Assembly: GCA_030789695.1 (NCBI GenBank)
Contig: JAULAV010008626.1
Span: 124,001-188,000, forward strand
Reading direction: 5' to 3'
DNA: 64,000 bases
From: Scilla litardierei
Taxonomy: Eukaryota > Streptophyta > Magnoliopsida > Asparagales > Asparagaceae
Shown here: positions 1-10,398 of the stretch, piece by piece
Numbering within the stretch: position 1 is the first letter of the stretch
Layout of the letters: the number at the start of each line of letters is the position of its first letter
Notes under the pieces: generated by a model
Seen by the model: the letters and a program-made list of their open reading frames with translations, nothing else
What the model was told of the DNA's origin: nothing
Databases searched by the model: none
Position numbers and translations under genes: made by a program

Positions 1-398
1 TCTTTTCCTTTTTCTTTTCCCAATTTCTTCTCTTTTATTCATCCCCTCATCCTAGTCATCCCTTAATTCCCTCTTAGCTTGCCAAATGGAGAGAGTTAGG
101 TGTAAATCAAAAGAGGTGATGACACCTCTTAGGCTAGGTGTCTCCATTAGGAAATTTAGGGATTTCTATTTTCTAATAAATAGAAATACTCCATTAAAAT
201 ACCCTTACTCACCAAATACCAAGTATACCATCTAAATACTCATCCATTTAATCCAAACGATGTTTAAAAAATATTTTAAAATAATTTGGTAAGTGGAAAA
301 TTATGGAAAATTTATAAAAATACCCAAAAATTTCATACGTACAAATACGTCTAGAAATACGTACATTATAGCCGTATATACGAAAACAAGGTATTACA
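1..398 (-). mobile_element. Gypsy LTR fragment (E4 family), cut by the window edge
   Basis: The sequence is closely similar to 43020-43418, the 5' end of the E4 LTR. Read on the minus strand it begins with TGTAATACC at 398, the terminal TG of an LTR. Satellite starts at once at 399, so this is the outer end of a 5' LTR or a solo LTR lying off the left edge. The adjoining bases ctata (399-403) may be one half of a 5-bp target duplication; the other half is outside the window. Confidence 0.75.
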
Positions 399-1902
399 CT
401 ATAAATACCATATTATTTTATAAAAAGTTATATATCTTATATAAAATGTAGAAAATATCACTGAGCTCAAAAAAATACGCAAATATGTTCGTTGGAACCG
501 GAAGATCGCCATCACAACTAAAAATAAGAGTAGACAACATTAGGCTATAAAAATCATATCGTTTAATAAAAAGGCCCATAACTTTTTGAAAATGTAGAAA
601 ATAGCCCGTAGCTCAGAAAAATCCACAAAAATGTTCGTTCAAACAGGGAGATCACCTTCTTCAACTAAAAAAATAAGAGAAGAAAAAATTTGGTCAAAAA
701 TCATATCATATAATAAAAAGATCCATAACTTCTCGAAACTATAGAAAAATAGCACCGAGCTCAGAAAACGCGATAAAAATGTCTATTGGAACCGGGAGAT
801 CGTCATCTTCAACAGAATAATAAGAGAAGAAAAAATTAGGTTATAAAAACATATCATTTAATATAAAGATTTATGTCATACATAAAATTTAGAAAATAGC
901 TCGGAGCTCAGAAAAATCTGAATAAATGCCCATTGGAATCGGGGGATCGCCATCTTCAACTGAAAAATAAAAGAAGACAAAATTAGGCCAAATATCATAT
1001 CATTTAATAAATAGATACATAACTGCCATAAAATGTAGAAAATAGCACTGAGCTCAGAAAAATCCGCATAAATGTCTATTGGAACTGGGAGATCGCAATA
1101 TTCAGCTGAAAAAAGAGAAGACAAAATTAGGCCAAAAAAGCATATCATTTAATAAAAGATTCATATCTTCCAGAAAATGTAGAAAAAAGCCCAAAGCTAA
1201 GAAAAATACGCAAAAATGTCCGTTGGAACCGGGAGATCACCATATTCAACTAAGAAACATGAGAAGACAAAATTAGGCTACAAAAATCTTGTCATTTAAT
1301 AAAGAGATCCATATCTTTAATAAAATGTAGAAAATAGCATGTAGCTCAGAAAAATCCGCAAAAATGTTCGTTGGAACTGGGAGATTGCCATCTTTTACTG
1401 AAAATAAGAGTAGAAAAATTAGGATATAAAAATAATATCAGTTAATATAAAGATTTTTATCTTCTAGAAAGTGTACAAAATGGCCCAGAGCTTATAAAAA
1501 TATGCAAAAATATCCGTTGGAACCGGGAGATCGCCATCTTCAACTGAAAAATAAGAGAAGACAAAATTAGGCCAAAATATCATATCAATTAATAAAATAA
1601 TACATATCTTCCAAAAAGTGGGAAATAATCCAAAGCTCAGAAAAATATGCAAAAATGTCCGTTGGAACCGGGAGATCAACATCTTCAACCGGAATATAAG
1701 GAAAGACAAAATTAGGCCAAAAATCATTTTATTTAATAAAAATATCGCCATTTTCAACTGGAAAATAAGAGAAGAAAAATTTAGGCTATAAAAATCATAT
1801 CAATTAATAAAAAGATCCATATCTGTCATAAACACCAAGCTCATAAAATGATATATAAAAATCTTATCAGTTAAAGATGGCGATATCCCGGTTACAACAG
1901 AC
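399..1902. repeat. Satellite array block S1a
   Basis: About ten diverged copies of a monomer near 146-147 bp. Recurrent landmarks, in order, are aaaatgtagaaaatagc, gagctcagaaaaatccgc, gtccgttggaaccggga, tcgccatcttcaactg, agacaaaattaggc and atcatatcatttaat. Spacing of the gggagatc landmark is 145-148 bp. Short ORFs in this block are low-complexity by-products of the repeat and are not genes. Block 600-1902 is colinear with 61590-62888. Confidence 0.93.
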
Positions 1903-1910
1903 ATTTTTAT
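1903..1910. repeat. hAT target-site duplication, left
   Basis: The 8 bp atttttat precede the element and are repeated exactly at 3107-3114. Eight bp is the duplication length of hAT transposons. Confidence 0.85.
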
Positions 1911-3106
1911 CAAGGTTCTAAATGGCGTGAGGCGTGGCGTGGAGGCGAGGTCAAGCCTCAAGCCTTAGGAGCCTTGGCGGAGCCACGACGTTTTTCAAGG
2001 CATGGCTTAAGGCGACAAATGTGTGTATATTACATAATATATATAGAGGTAGACAGTAGACTATGCTCCACTTAGATGGATTAGTTTCCAAATCCTACCA
2101 AATCATAGCCTTCCATCTACATTGAGATGTGTGCTTACAATTAACTAAAGTGTTACTTTACTAAAAAGCAATTGTTTACATAACTAAAAAGCATGTGACC
2201 TCAATACGTCATCAATATCAAAGCAATCGATTAACACAATTGTTAAAGCTATTTGGATAATTGGATCTGAACGAAATTTGTTGATACGTGAAGGAACATT
2301 GATTTTTGGCATTTCCTAGTTCAACATCTTGAATAAACTTTGTTCACAAGTACTGTGTAAAGCCAGAAAAGGAATAATATTGATACAGAATATGTACACA
2401 TTTCAGCCAAGCAAGTAAACAAACACCATACTATGCATAATGCATATAATCATTAAATGAAGCTAATTTATGGTGTATAATGCAGTTTGAGCTCACCTTC
2501 CCAAAGGGTCAAATATAAACATGAACAACTCAAACAGGTGATATTTTAAGCAATACACCTTTCCAAGTTGAAAATTTTCAGGTTTTTCTCTGAGATTGCC
2601 AATCGATGACGAAGAAGACGTGAAAATCTCCGGCCAGAATTGCTAGACACGATGGAGGGAGTTGATGTCGTCGAGGTCATTACGGGCGGTGCTGACATGG
2701 TCGCAGTCGGAGACCCGTCGGCTGTCGGCCTGATGGTGGAGATGAGGCCGACCAGCGATACGGATGCCGCTCAGAGGGAGGTCCGGAGGAATCGATCGTC
2801 GAAGGTGATTCGAATCGATATAATGCCCTAATAATGCGGGTGGCTGCGGTCAGGCTGAAAAGCCTCAAATAATAGAGAACGGGTCGGGTTCTCTTAGCCA
2901 TATAATGCGGACCAGGTACCATTTTTTTATTTTTTTCGTTTTTTGTGGTGTGCCTTATGTTTTTGTGGCGTGCCTTGTGTTGCCATGGCACACCATGGCG
3001 GCGTGCTGCCTCAAACATCCTACATGGGCATTAACGGGGCGTGGGGGTCGAGCCTTGCCTCCATGGCGTGCCAATGCATCGCCGTGGCGAGTTTTTTAGA
3101 ACCTTG
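1911..3106. mobile_element. Non-autonomous hAT transposon, about 1.2 kb
   Basis: Terminal inverted repeats CAAGGTTCTAAA at the left and its complement TTTAGAACCTTG at the right, flanked by the perfect 8-bp duplication atttttat. Subterminal regions are rich in GGCG/CGCC-type repeats (1922-2000 and 2940-3090). No transposase domain is readable in any frame, so it depends on an enzyme supplied elsewhere. The homologous satellite site at 62879-62895 is empty, which confirms both ends. hAT superfamily assignment rests on the 8-bp duplication and the CA-starting termini. Confidence 0.85.
2560..2860. other. GC-rich gene-like insert in the hAT element
   Basis: This stretch is much more GC-rich than its surroundings and has coding-like composition, with short open frames on both strands (for example 2640-2831 on plus). 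It could be a remnant of transposase 5' sequence or a captured host exon. I do not recognise the peptide in either direction and assign no function. Confidence 0.35.
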
Positions 3107-3114
3107 ATTTTTAT
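3107..3114. repeat. hAT target-site duplication, right
   Basis: Exact repeat of the 8 bp at 1903-1910. Confidence 0.85.
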
Positions 3115-6100
3115 AGATGAAGATGTCTTCTCGGTTTCGAATTTTGTCTTTTATTATATTTCAGTTAAAGATGGCGATTTCTCAGTTTCAACGGACATTT
3201 TTTGGCCTAATTTTGCCTTCTCTGATAGCATTTAATAAAATGATTCATATCTTCCAGAAAATGTGAAAAATAGCATGGAGTTCAGAAAAATCCGCAAAAA
3301 TGTCCGTTGGAACCGGGAGAACGCCATCTTTAACTGAAATATAAGAGAATACAAAATAATGCCAAAAATCCAAATCATTTAATGTAACGGATGCCATAAT
3401 CAACTAGAAAAAAGAGAGAGCAAAATTAGGCAAAAAAATTATATCATTGATAAAAAGTTTCATATCTTCAATAAAATTTAGAAAATAGTTCTAAGTTTAG
3501 AAAAATCCGCAAAAATGGCCGTTGGAATCGAGAGATCGACATCCTCAACTGAAAAATCAAAGAAGACAAAATTAGGCTCTAAAAATCATATCATTTAATA
3601 TAAAGATTCACATCTTATAGTAAATTTAAGAAATAGCCCGGAGTTTAGGAAAATCAGCAAAAATGTCCGTTGGAACCGGGGGATCGCCATCTTCAATTAA
3701 AAAAAAATAAGAAAAGACAAAATTAGGCCTAAAATCATATCATTTAATAAAAATAACTATAACTTCCCGAAAATGTAGAAAAATAGCACCGATCTTAGAA
3801 AAGCCGCAAATCTGTTGGAACCGAGAAATCGCCATCTTCAACTGAAAAATAAGGGACGACAAAATTAGGCTATACAAACATATCATTTAATATAAAAACC
3901 ATATCTTTCAGAAAAATTTAGAAAATAGCCTGGAGCTCAGAAAAATCCGCAAAAATATCCATTGGAACCGGGAGATCGCCATCTTTAACTAGAATATAAG
4001 AGCAGACAAAATTAGGCCAAAAAATCATATCATTTAATAAAAAAGATTGCCATCTTCAACTGGAAATAAGAAAAGACAAATTTAAGCTATAAAAATCATA
4101 TCAATTAATAAAAAGATTCATATCTTTCATAAAATGTAGAAAATAGCACGAATCTAAGAAAATGATAAATAAAAATCTTATCGGTTGAAGATGGCGATAT
4201 CTTGGTTACCACAGACATTTTTAAAGTTGAACATGGAGATTTCTTGGTTTCGAATTTTGTCTTCTCTTATTTCAGTTGAATCACCATCTTCAACTGAAAA
4301 TAAAAGAAGACAAAATTAGGCTATAAAAATCATAAGATTTTAAATATAAAGATTCATATATTACAGAAAATGTATAAAAAATTGCGGAGCTCAGAAAAAT
4401 CTCGGAAAAATGTCCGTTCAAACCGGGAGATCGCTATCTTCAATGGAAACAATAAGAGATGACAAAATTAGGTCAAAAATCATATCATTTAATAAAAAGA
4501 TACATTCTTCGAGAAAATGTAGAAAAATAGCCATGTGCTCAAAAAAATCGGCAAAAATGTTCGTTAGAATCGAAAGATCGTCATCTTCAACTAAAAAATA
4601 ACAAAAGACAAAATTAGACTACAAAAAGCATATCATTTGATAAAAATATCCAAATATTCAATAAAATGAAGAAAATAACATTGAGCTCAGAAAAATCAGC
4701 AAACAATGTCCATTGTTACCAGGAGATCTCCAGCTTCAACTGAAAAATAATGGAAGACAAAATTTGGTTATAAAAATCCTATCATTTAATATAAGGATAC
4801 ATAACTTACAGAAAATATAGAAAATAGCCCGTAGATCAAAAAAATCCGCAAGAATGTACTTTGGAACCGGGAGATCGCCATCTTCATCTAAAAATAAGAG
4901 ACGACAAAATTAGGCCAAAAATCATATCATTTAATAAAAAGAAACATATCTTCAAGAAAATGTAGAAAATAGCCCCAAGATGAGAGAAATCCGTAAAAAT
5001 ATCCTTTGAAGCCTGGAGATCACCATCTTCAACTGAAAAATAAGGAAAGACGAACTTAGGCTATAAAAATCATATGATTTAATAAAAAGATTCTTATCAT
5101 ACAAAAACGTAGAAAACACCCCGGAGCTTATAAAAATCAGTAAAAATATCTGTTAGAACTAGTAGATCGCCATCTTTAACGAAAAAGTAAATAAAGACAA
5201 GATTAGGCCAAAAAATCATATCATCTTTACGGAAAATGTAGAAAAATCGACCCGAGTTCAGAAAAATCTGCAAAAATGTCCGTAGGAACCGGCATATCAC
5301 CATACTTAATCGAATAACAAGAGAAGACAAAATTACGCTACAAAATTATACTATTTAATAAAAATATCGATATCTTCAGTAAAAAGTAGAAAATAGATCT
5401 AAGCTTATACGCAAAAATGTCCGTTGGAACTGGTAGATCGTCATCTTTAACAAAAAATAAGAGAAGACAAAATTAGGCAAAAAAACATATCATTCAATAA
5501 AATGATCCATATTTTTTAGAAAATGCAGAACATAGCCCAGATCTCAGAAAAATACGCAAAAATGTCTGTTGGAACTGGGAGATCACCATATTCAATTGAA
5601 AAATAAGAGAAGATAAAATTAGGCTATAAAATCATATCATTTAATATAAATATACATATCTTATAGAAATTGAAGAAAATATCTCGTAGCTAATAAACAT
5701 CTAAAATGTCGGTTGAAACCGAGAGTTTGCCATCTTCAACGAAAAAAAAGAGAAGACAAAATTAGGCCATAAAAATCATATCATTTAATATAAAGAGTCA
5801 TATCTTACAGAAATTGTAGCTATGAACCTGGAGTTCAAAAAAATATGTAAAAATTTCTGTTGGAACCAGGAGATTGACATTTTCAACTAAAAAATCAGAG
5901 AAGACAAAATTAGGTGATAAAAAATCATATCATTGAATTAAAATTCATATCTTCAATAAAATGTAGAAAATAGTCCCGAGATCAGAAAAATCCACAAAAA
6001 TGTCCGTTAGAACCGGGAGATCGCCATCTTTAACGGAAAAATAAGAGAAGAAAAAAGGCCAAAATCATATAATTTAATAAAATGATTCATATCTTTTAGA

Positions 6101-7112
6101 AAATGTTGAAAGTAGCCCTGATCTCAGAAAAATCCTTAAAAATTTCTGTTGGAACCGGAAGATCACCGTCTTTAACTGAAAAATATGAGAAGACAAAATT
6201 AGGCTATAAAAATTATATCATTTAATATAAAGATCCATGTCTGACAGAAAATGTAGAAAATTGCCTGGAGCAAAGAAAAGTTTGCAAAAGGTTCGTTGGA
6301 ATCGAGAGATCGCCCTATTCAACGAAAAAAATAAGAGAAGACAAAATTAGGCCTCAAAATAATATTATTTTATAAAAAGATCCATATCTTCTATAAAATA
6401 TAGAAAATAGGGTCGAGGTCAGAAAAATCCGCAATAGTGTTCATTGTAAACAAGAGATCGCCATCTTTAACTGAAAAATAAGAGAAAACAAACTTAGGCT
6501 ATAAAAATCTCATCATTTAATAAAAAGATTCATATCTTCCATAAAATATAGAAAATAGCCCACAGCTCAGAAATCTATAGAAATGTCTGTTTAAATTGGG
6601 AGATTGCCATCTTCATCTGAAAAATAAGACAAGACAAACTTAGGCTATAAAAATCAAATCATTTAATAAAAAGAGCCATATGTTCCATAAAATGTAAAAA
6701 ATAGCTCGAAACTCAGAAAAATCTGCAAATTGTCCGTTGGAACCGGGAGATCGCCATCTTCAACTGAAAAATAAGAGAAGACAAAATTAGGCCAAAAAAT
6801 CTTATCCTTTAATAGAAAAGATTCATATGTTTCGTAAAATATAGAAAATAGCCTGGAGCTCTGAAAAATCCGTAAAAATGTCCTTTGGAATCGGGAGTTC
6901 GCCATCTTCAACTGAAAAAAAGAGAAGACAAAATTAGGCCAAAAAATCATATCATTTATAAATAAAATATGTATCTTACAGAAAATGTAGAAAATAGTCC
7001 AAGCAAAGAAAAGTCCGCAAAAATTTTCGTTGGAATCGGTAGATCGCCATCATCACCTGAAAAAATAAGAGAAAAAGTTGTAAGCTATAAAAATCATCTC
7101 AGTTAATAAAAA
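3115..7112. repeat. Satellite array block S1b
   Basis: About 27 monomers of the same satellite, including a truncated monomer near 3361-3430. The stretch 4300-7112 is colinear, monomer by monomer, with 28790-31690; shared private variants include agactacaaaaagca (4616 and 29096) and aaaaagagccatatgtt (6670 and 31256). That colinearity over 2.8 kb indicates a higher-order unit. The block is cut at 7112 by a CACTA end. Confidence 0.92.
4186..4275 (-). repeat. Second inverted satellite patch
   Basis: Reverse-complement satellite (gttgaagatggcgatatc, then ttttgtcttctcttattt) between forward monomers. It starts in the same sequence context as the patches at 1862 and 62838, so it is probably a copy of one ancestral inversion rather than an independent event. 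Confidence 0.7.
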
Positions 7113-7260
7113 GACTACAACAAAAAATGGTCGTTGACAACTTCTAAGAAAGGTTGTAATATGGGTCAAACAACTTTTTAACAAACATTGTTGTTGCGGG
7201 TCAAATCCGCTTAACAATGAGATTTAGGGTATGGTGATTACAGGTTAATTGGGTCTTAGT
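7113..7260 (+). mobile_element. Truncated CACTA (En/Spm-like) terminus
   Basis: The junction with satellite begins gactacaacaaaaaatgg, one base different at its first position from the CACTACAA terminus of CACTA elements. It is followed by short subterminal repeats (gacaactt, ggttgt, caacttttt, gttgttg). No matching right terminus was found before the next recognisable element, so the transposon is truncated or buried by later insertions. Confidence 0.5.
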
Positions 7261-7998
7261 AGAGGGTAAACATCAGATTCAAGATCGCTTGAAGGTCGCC
7301 GACCGCTTGGAAGAGTGGCCGATCTTCCTGCACAACGAGCTGCTCGTCAAAAGGCTGGGTTGGCTGTTAACCCGTGGCCTCTCCGATGGTAAAGTCAGTT
7401 TGCAACTTGTTAGAAAGAGGCATGCCATGTTGGAATTTCTTAGTGTAGAGCGACCTAACGTGACGAGCTTGCATGGAAGGCATTGATATATGGACGATAT
7501 CCAGCCTTGTGTGTAAATGAGAGTTTTTTATTTCTACCAACTGGCCCCCTCGTTAATGGCCGGAGTGGGGTATTTATAGTGGTGAGAGTCGGTTGATCGC
7601 CGTTCAATTAGCTATGGCTTATGCTTAGCTGGGGTCTAGTTGGCACTTTGCTGGAGTATTAATGGTGATGCGATGGGTCTGCGAGACTGTCAGAGATATT
7701 TTAGCACTGCCTTAATCAGGCATTAATGAGGATGCAACGGGCGGCCATTAGTTATTGTCTTTAACCTTGGGCATTAATTGGAGGCATAGGTGGCCCCACA
7801 TCACTTGGCCAGATATATTTATGGGATGCATGGTCGCCGAGGGTTGCCCTTGGAGAGAGAGTCGAGCTTGGAGCCCAAGCTTGGTGTCCCCAGCTTCCTC
7901 CGGTCGACCCTCCTGCCTAGGTCGTCAGAGCGAGCTTCATTATGTCGGTTGATCTCTACGCTTGGCTGGTGAGCTTCCTGCTTGACTAGTTGGGCAAG

Positions 7999-8043
<45 letters not shown>

Positions 8044-8460
8044 TTATAGGGTGATCTTCCCGATCAATCAGGCAATCGACGATCTTCTCATTTGTGCTCG
8101 CTCTTATTCTGGCTAGCCGGTAAGCTATTCGCTTGGGCTTCAACTATTTGTGCCTTCATTTTCTGGGCCAACCATCAGGTAGTAGTAATTGCCCCATCAT
8201 GTGAGTTCGAACTGGGAAGCCCGGCTCAGCTCGGATGACGTGTCACACCCTTATTGGCTGAGGGCCGGTGGGTGGAATTAATTTGAATCGATTGCCAAAT
8301 CTTTTTAGGTCATCATGACGATTCGGGATGGGGAGAATCGAGGCGTCGGTTCGCTCTGAGCTTGATGTGTGGCCGATCTGACTGAAGGAAGAAGTCGAGG
8401 CGACAGACTCGCCCAGATCACACCATGTGGCCCGCCTCTAACAGCTGAGATTAGCTCCTT
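7261..8460. other. Non-coding stretch, possible LTR or promoter DNA
   Basis: No convincing gene. A TATA-like tataaatacccc on the minus strand (complement near 7569-7580) suggests LTR-like promoter DNA reading leftwards. The ORFs at 7289-7486 and 7755-7972 resemble no family I know and are likely chance frames in GC-rich transposon sequence. Confidence 0.4.
8000..8041. repeat. (CT)n microsatellite
   Basis: About 21 uninterrupted CT dinucleotides. Confidence 0.98.
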
Positions 8461-8465
8461 TACTG

Positions 8466-8473
8466 TATAAAAA
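8466..8473 (+). promoter_or_regulatory. Putative TATA box of the gag-like pseudogene
   Basis: TATAAAAA lies about 130 bp upstream of the first coding-like frame of the gag-like pseudogene and on the same strand. Position and sequence only; no other promoter element can be assigned. Confidence 0.4.
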
Positions 8474-8597
8474 GAGATGGGATGCTAACGAGAGGGACTT
8501 TTCTACATCCTTTTTGAATATTCTTTTCCCCCGTCAGTGTCGAGAGATTCCGTCGCTGTTGTCGTCGCCATCGCCACGCTGTTGTCGTCAAAGTTTT

Positions 8598-10340
8598 GTC
8601 GTCTATTCTTCTTCCAGATATCTCGTCGAACTTTTCCATAGGATCCCCTTCTTCTGCTTCCGATTCTATTTTTGAGCAGATTTTTGGTGAGTTAAAGAGT
8701 AGCCGTGCCGTGGAACCGGAGGAGCCGAAGGAGTCTTGGCTGGAGGAGCTCCCTCGCTCTGAGGGTGACCCATCGTCGAGCCTGCCATCACCTCACCGTC
8801 GTCGGCCTATAGGGGCCCTAAGAAAGGGAAATGGCCTAGGTCTTCCCCTAGGGCCCCGGTGGCCGATGAAGATTCTGCGGAGGAGATCTTAGCCATAGCG
8901 GCCCACACATCGACCTTCTTCGTCCCTCTCATTTGCTCCAAGTACATCAAGCCGCCCTATTTCGTTCGCCTCCCAGAGTTCTCTGAGCGGGTATGCTCCC
9001 CAAGGGATCACGAGGTTGGGGGTCTATGCCCAGACCTTTGCCCTTGGGCTCCGGTTCCCTCTCCAACCCTTTCTTCTCCTCGTCCTACACTTCCACGAAC
9101 TCCCCCTCTTCCTACTGATACCAAACTCCATCATCTCCTTGGTTAGCTTCCTCGTCCTTTGCTTGGGTAGTGGAATAAGTCTGACTTTGTCGTTTCAGTA
9201 TTTCTTCGAAGCCAAGCGCAAAGGGGTGTACTACTATGTTTGTGCAAGGAGGGGTCGGCCTCTTGTTCTCAATCTACCGGGCAAGATAAAATATTGCAAA
9301 GAGACGTTTGTCTTTGTCTTGATGCCCAAGGCCCTAGCTTTGAGTACGAACTGGGGGACACTGAATCCCTCGGTGAATAAAGAAGTGGTCCTCGGGGCGG
9401 CCGACCAAGAAAACGCCAGGATCTTGGAGGACATCCCCAAGAAAAGCAGGGACTTTCAGGGCCTGGTTATGGACGAGCAAATAGTCAAGCATGTCTGGCT
9501 TGAAGGTAATACGAGTTTCGTGATCCACCCCTGATTTGCTCACCCTGATCTATTGTTTTTTGTAGGTGCGACCATGAGTCTCTCAAGGGAGGAGATGAAG
9601 AGGAAGGCCAAGAAGCAGGCTACCAAGGGCTTGGCCAAGGTCGGCCATAAGCGAGGCAAGGAGGGGGCGAGCACCACTCGGGCTGAGAAGGAGGCTGCAC
9701 CTTTTGCTCTTCTTTCCTGGACGAGCATGGTGGCATTGGAACCTCATGTTGACCTCGACCCGCCCCAGGAGAAGCTGGTCGTCGCAACCGCTATGGCATC
9801 CCAGGGCCCGTCGGTCACCGTGACCGGTGCGGCCCCTACCAGCTTGGTCGCTCCCTTAGTCGTGCCTCTGGGTTCTTTGGCCGGGTTGGCCTAGACCTGC
9901 TGGGAGGCAACAATTAATTGCTGGCCATATGGATGCCTGTCGTCGGGGTTAGGAAAGCCAACCCATCCGAGCTGCGAGGCAGCGCTTGCTGTTTTCAAGT
10001 CGAAGAAGGTCGAGCTCCTTGCTCTTCCGATGGGGGCAGATTGCTGCTCCACTCTTCTCGGTGTGCGCCTACGAATCGGTGTTTGATGAGGCCAAGGTTA
10101 CGGCCAGCCTGGCCGAGAACAGCGTGCTGCCCAAGGATCGAGAGTCTTTGGTGAATGTTGATGCAGAGAGGACATGTGATACGGCCATTTGGCTCAACAT
10201 ATAAGTCCGTCGCTATTCTAACTCAAGATACCGCTTTTCTCAGAAGATGCACGCTTACATCTCTTACTCCTTTTGTGTAGATGGTCGCGGTGTTGGTGTC
10301 CCTCCAATGTCACTACATGGTGGCGAGCAGGGCCAAGGGC
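8598..10340 (+). pseudogene. Gag-like 'putative gypsy-type transposon' protein, broken
   Basis: Coding-like sequence runs through three frames. A serine/proline/glutamate-rich N-terminus (about 8598-8850) leads into a frame containing IKPPYFVRLPEFSERVCSP (ends near 9000). Another frame (9016-9505) has GLRFPLQPFLL, followed by FFEAKRKGVYYYVCARRGRP and VLMPKA. That order resembles the plant 'putative gypsy-type transposon' domain (PF04195 as I recall it), found in unclassified plant LTR elements. An in-frame intron at 9506-9565 joins it to a lysine-rich and alanine/valine-rich tail that stops near 9892; a coding-like remnant continues to about 10340. At least two frameshifts and no clear ATG at the expected start make it non-functional. 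The family is inferred from pattern memory, not a search. Confidence 0.5.
9506..9565 (+). other. Predicted 60-nt intron in the gag-like pseudogene
   Basis: Donor GAAG|GTAATA and acceptor TTTTTTGTAG|GTGCG, with a pyrimidine-rich 3' end. Removal keeps the frame (Glu, then a split Gly codon, then Ala-Thr-Met-Ser-Leu-Ser). Unspliced reading stops inside the intron. Confidence 0.55.
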
Positions 10341-10398
10341 GCCCATACGAGGAAGGTGGCTATTCGGTCCGCCCCTTTTGCTCTCGTAATCGGGACGG

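Larger units (their letters stand above)
1862..3225 (-). repeat. Inverted satellite patch, split by hAT insertion
   Basis: At 1862-1910 and 3115-3225 the satellite runs in the opposite direction: motifs such as gatggcgat and ttttgtcttctctta are reverse complements of the surrounding monomers. The hAT element lies between the two halves. A second inverted patch is at 4186-4275 and a third, without the hAT, at 62838-62995. Confidence 0.75.

Noticed and set aside
876..1757. Repeated Phe/Ile-rich ORFs (such as IFWPNFVFSYF) throughout the satellite
   Set aside because: They are the same monomer read on the minus strand; lengths vary with random indels and there is no start or conservation pattern.
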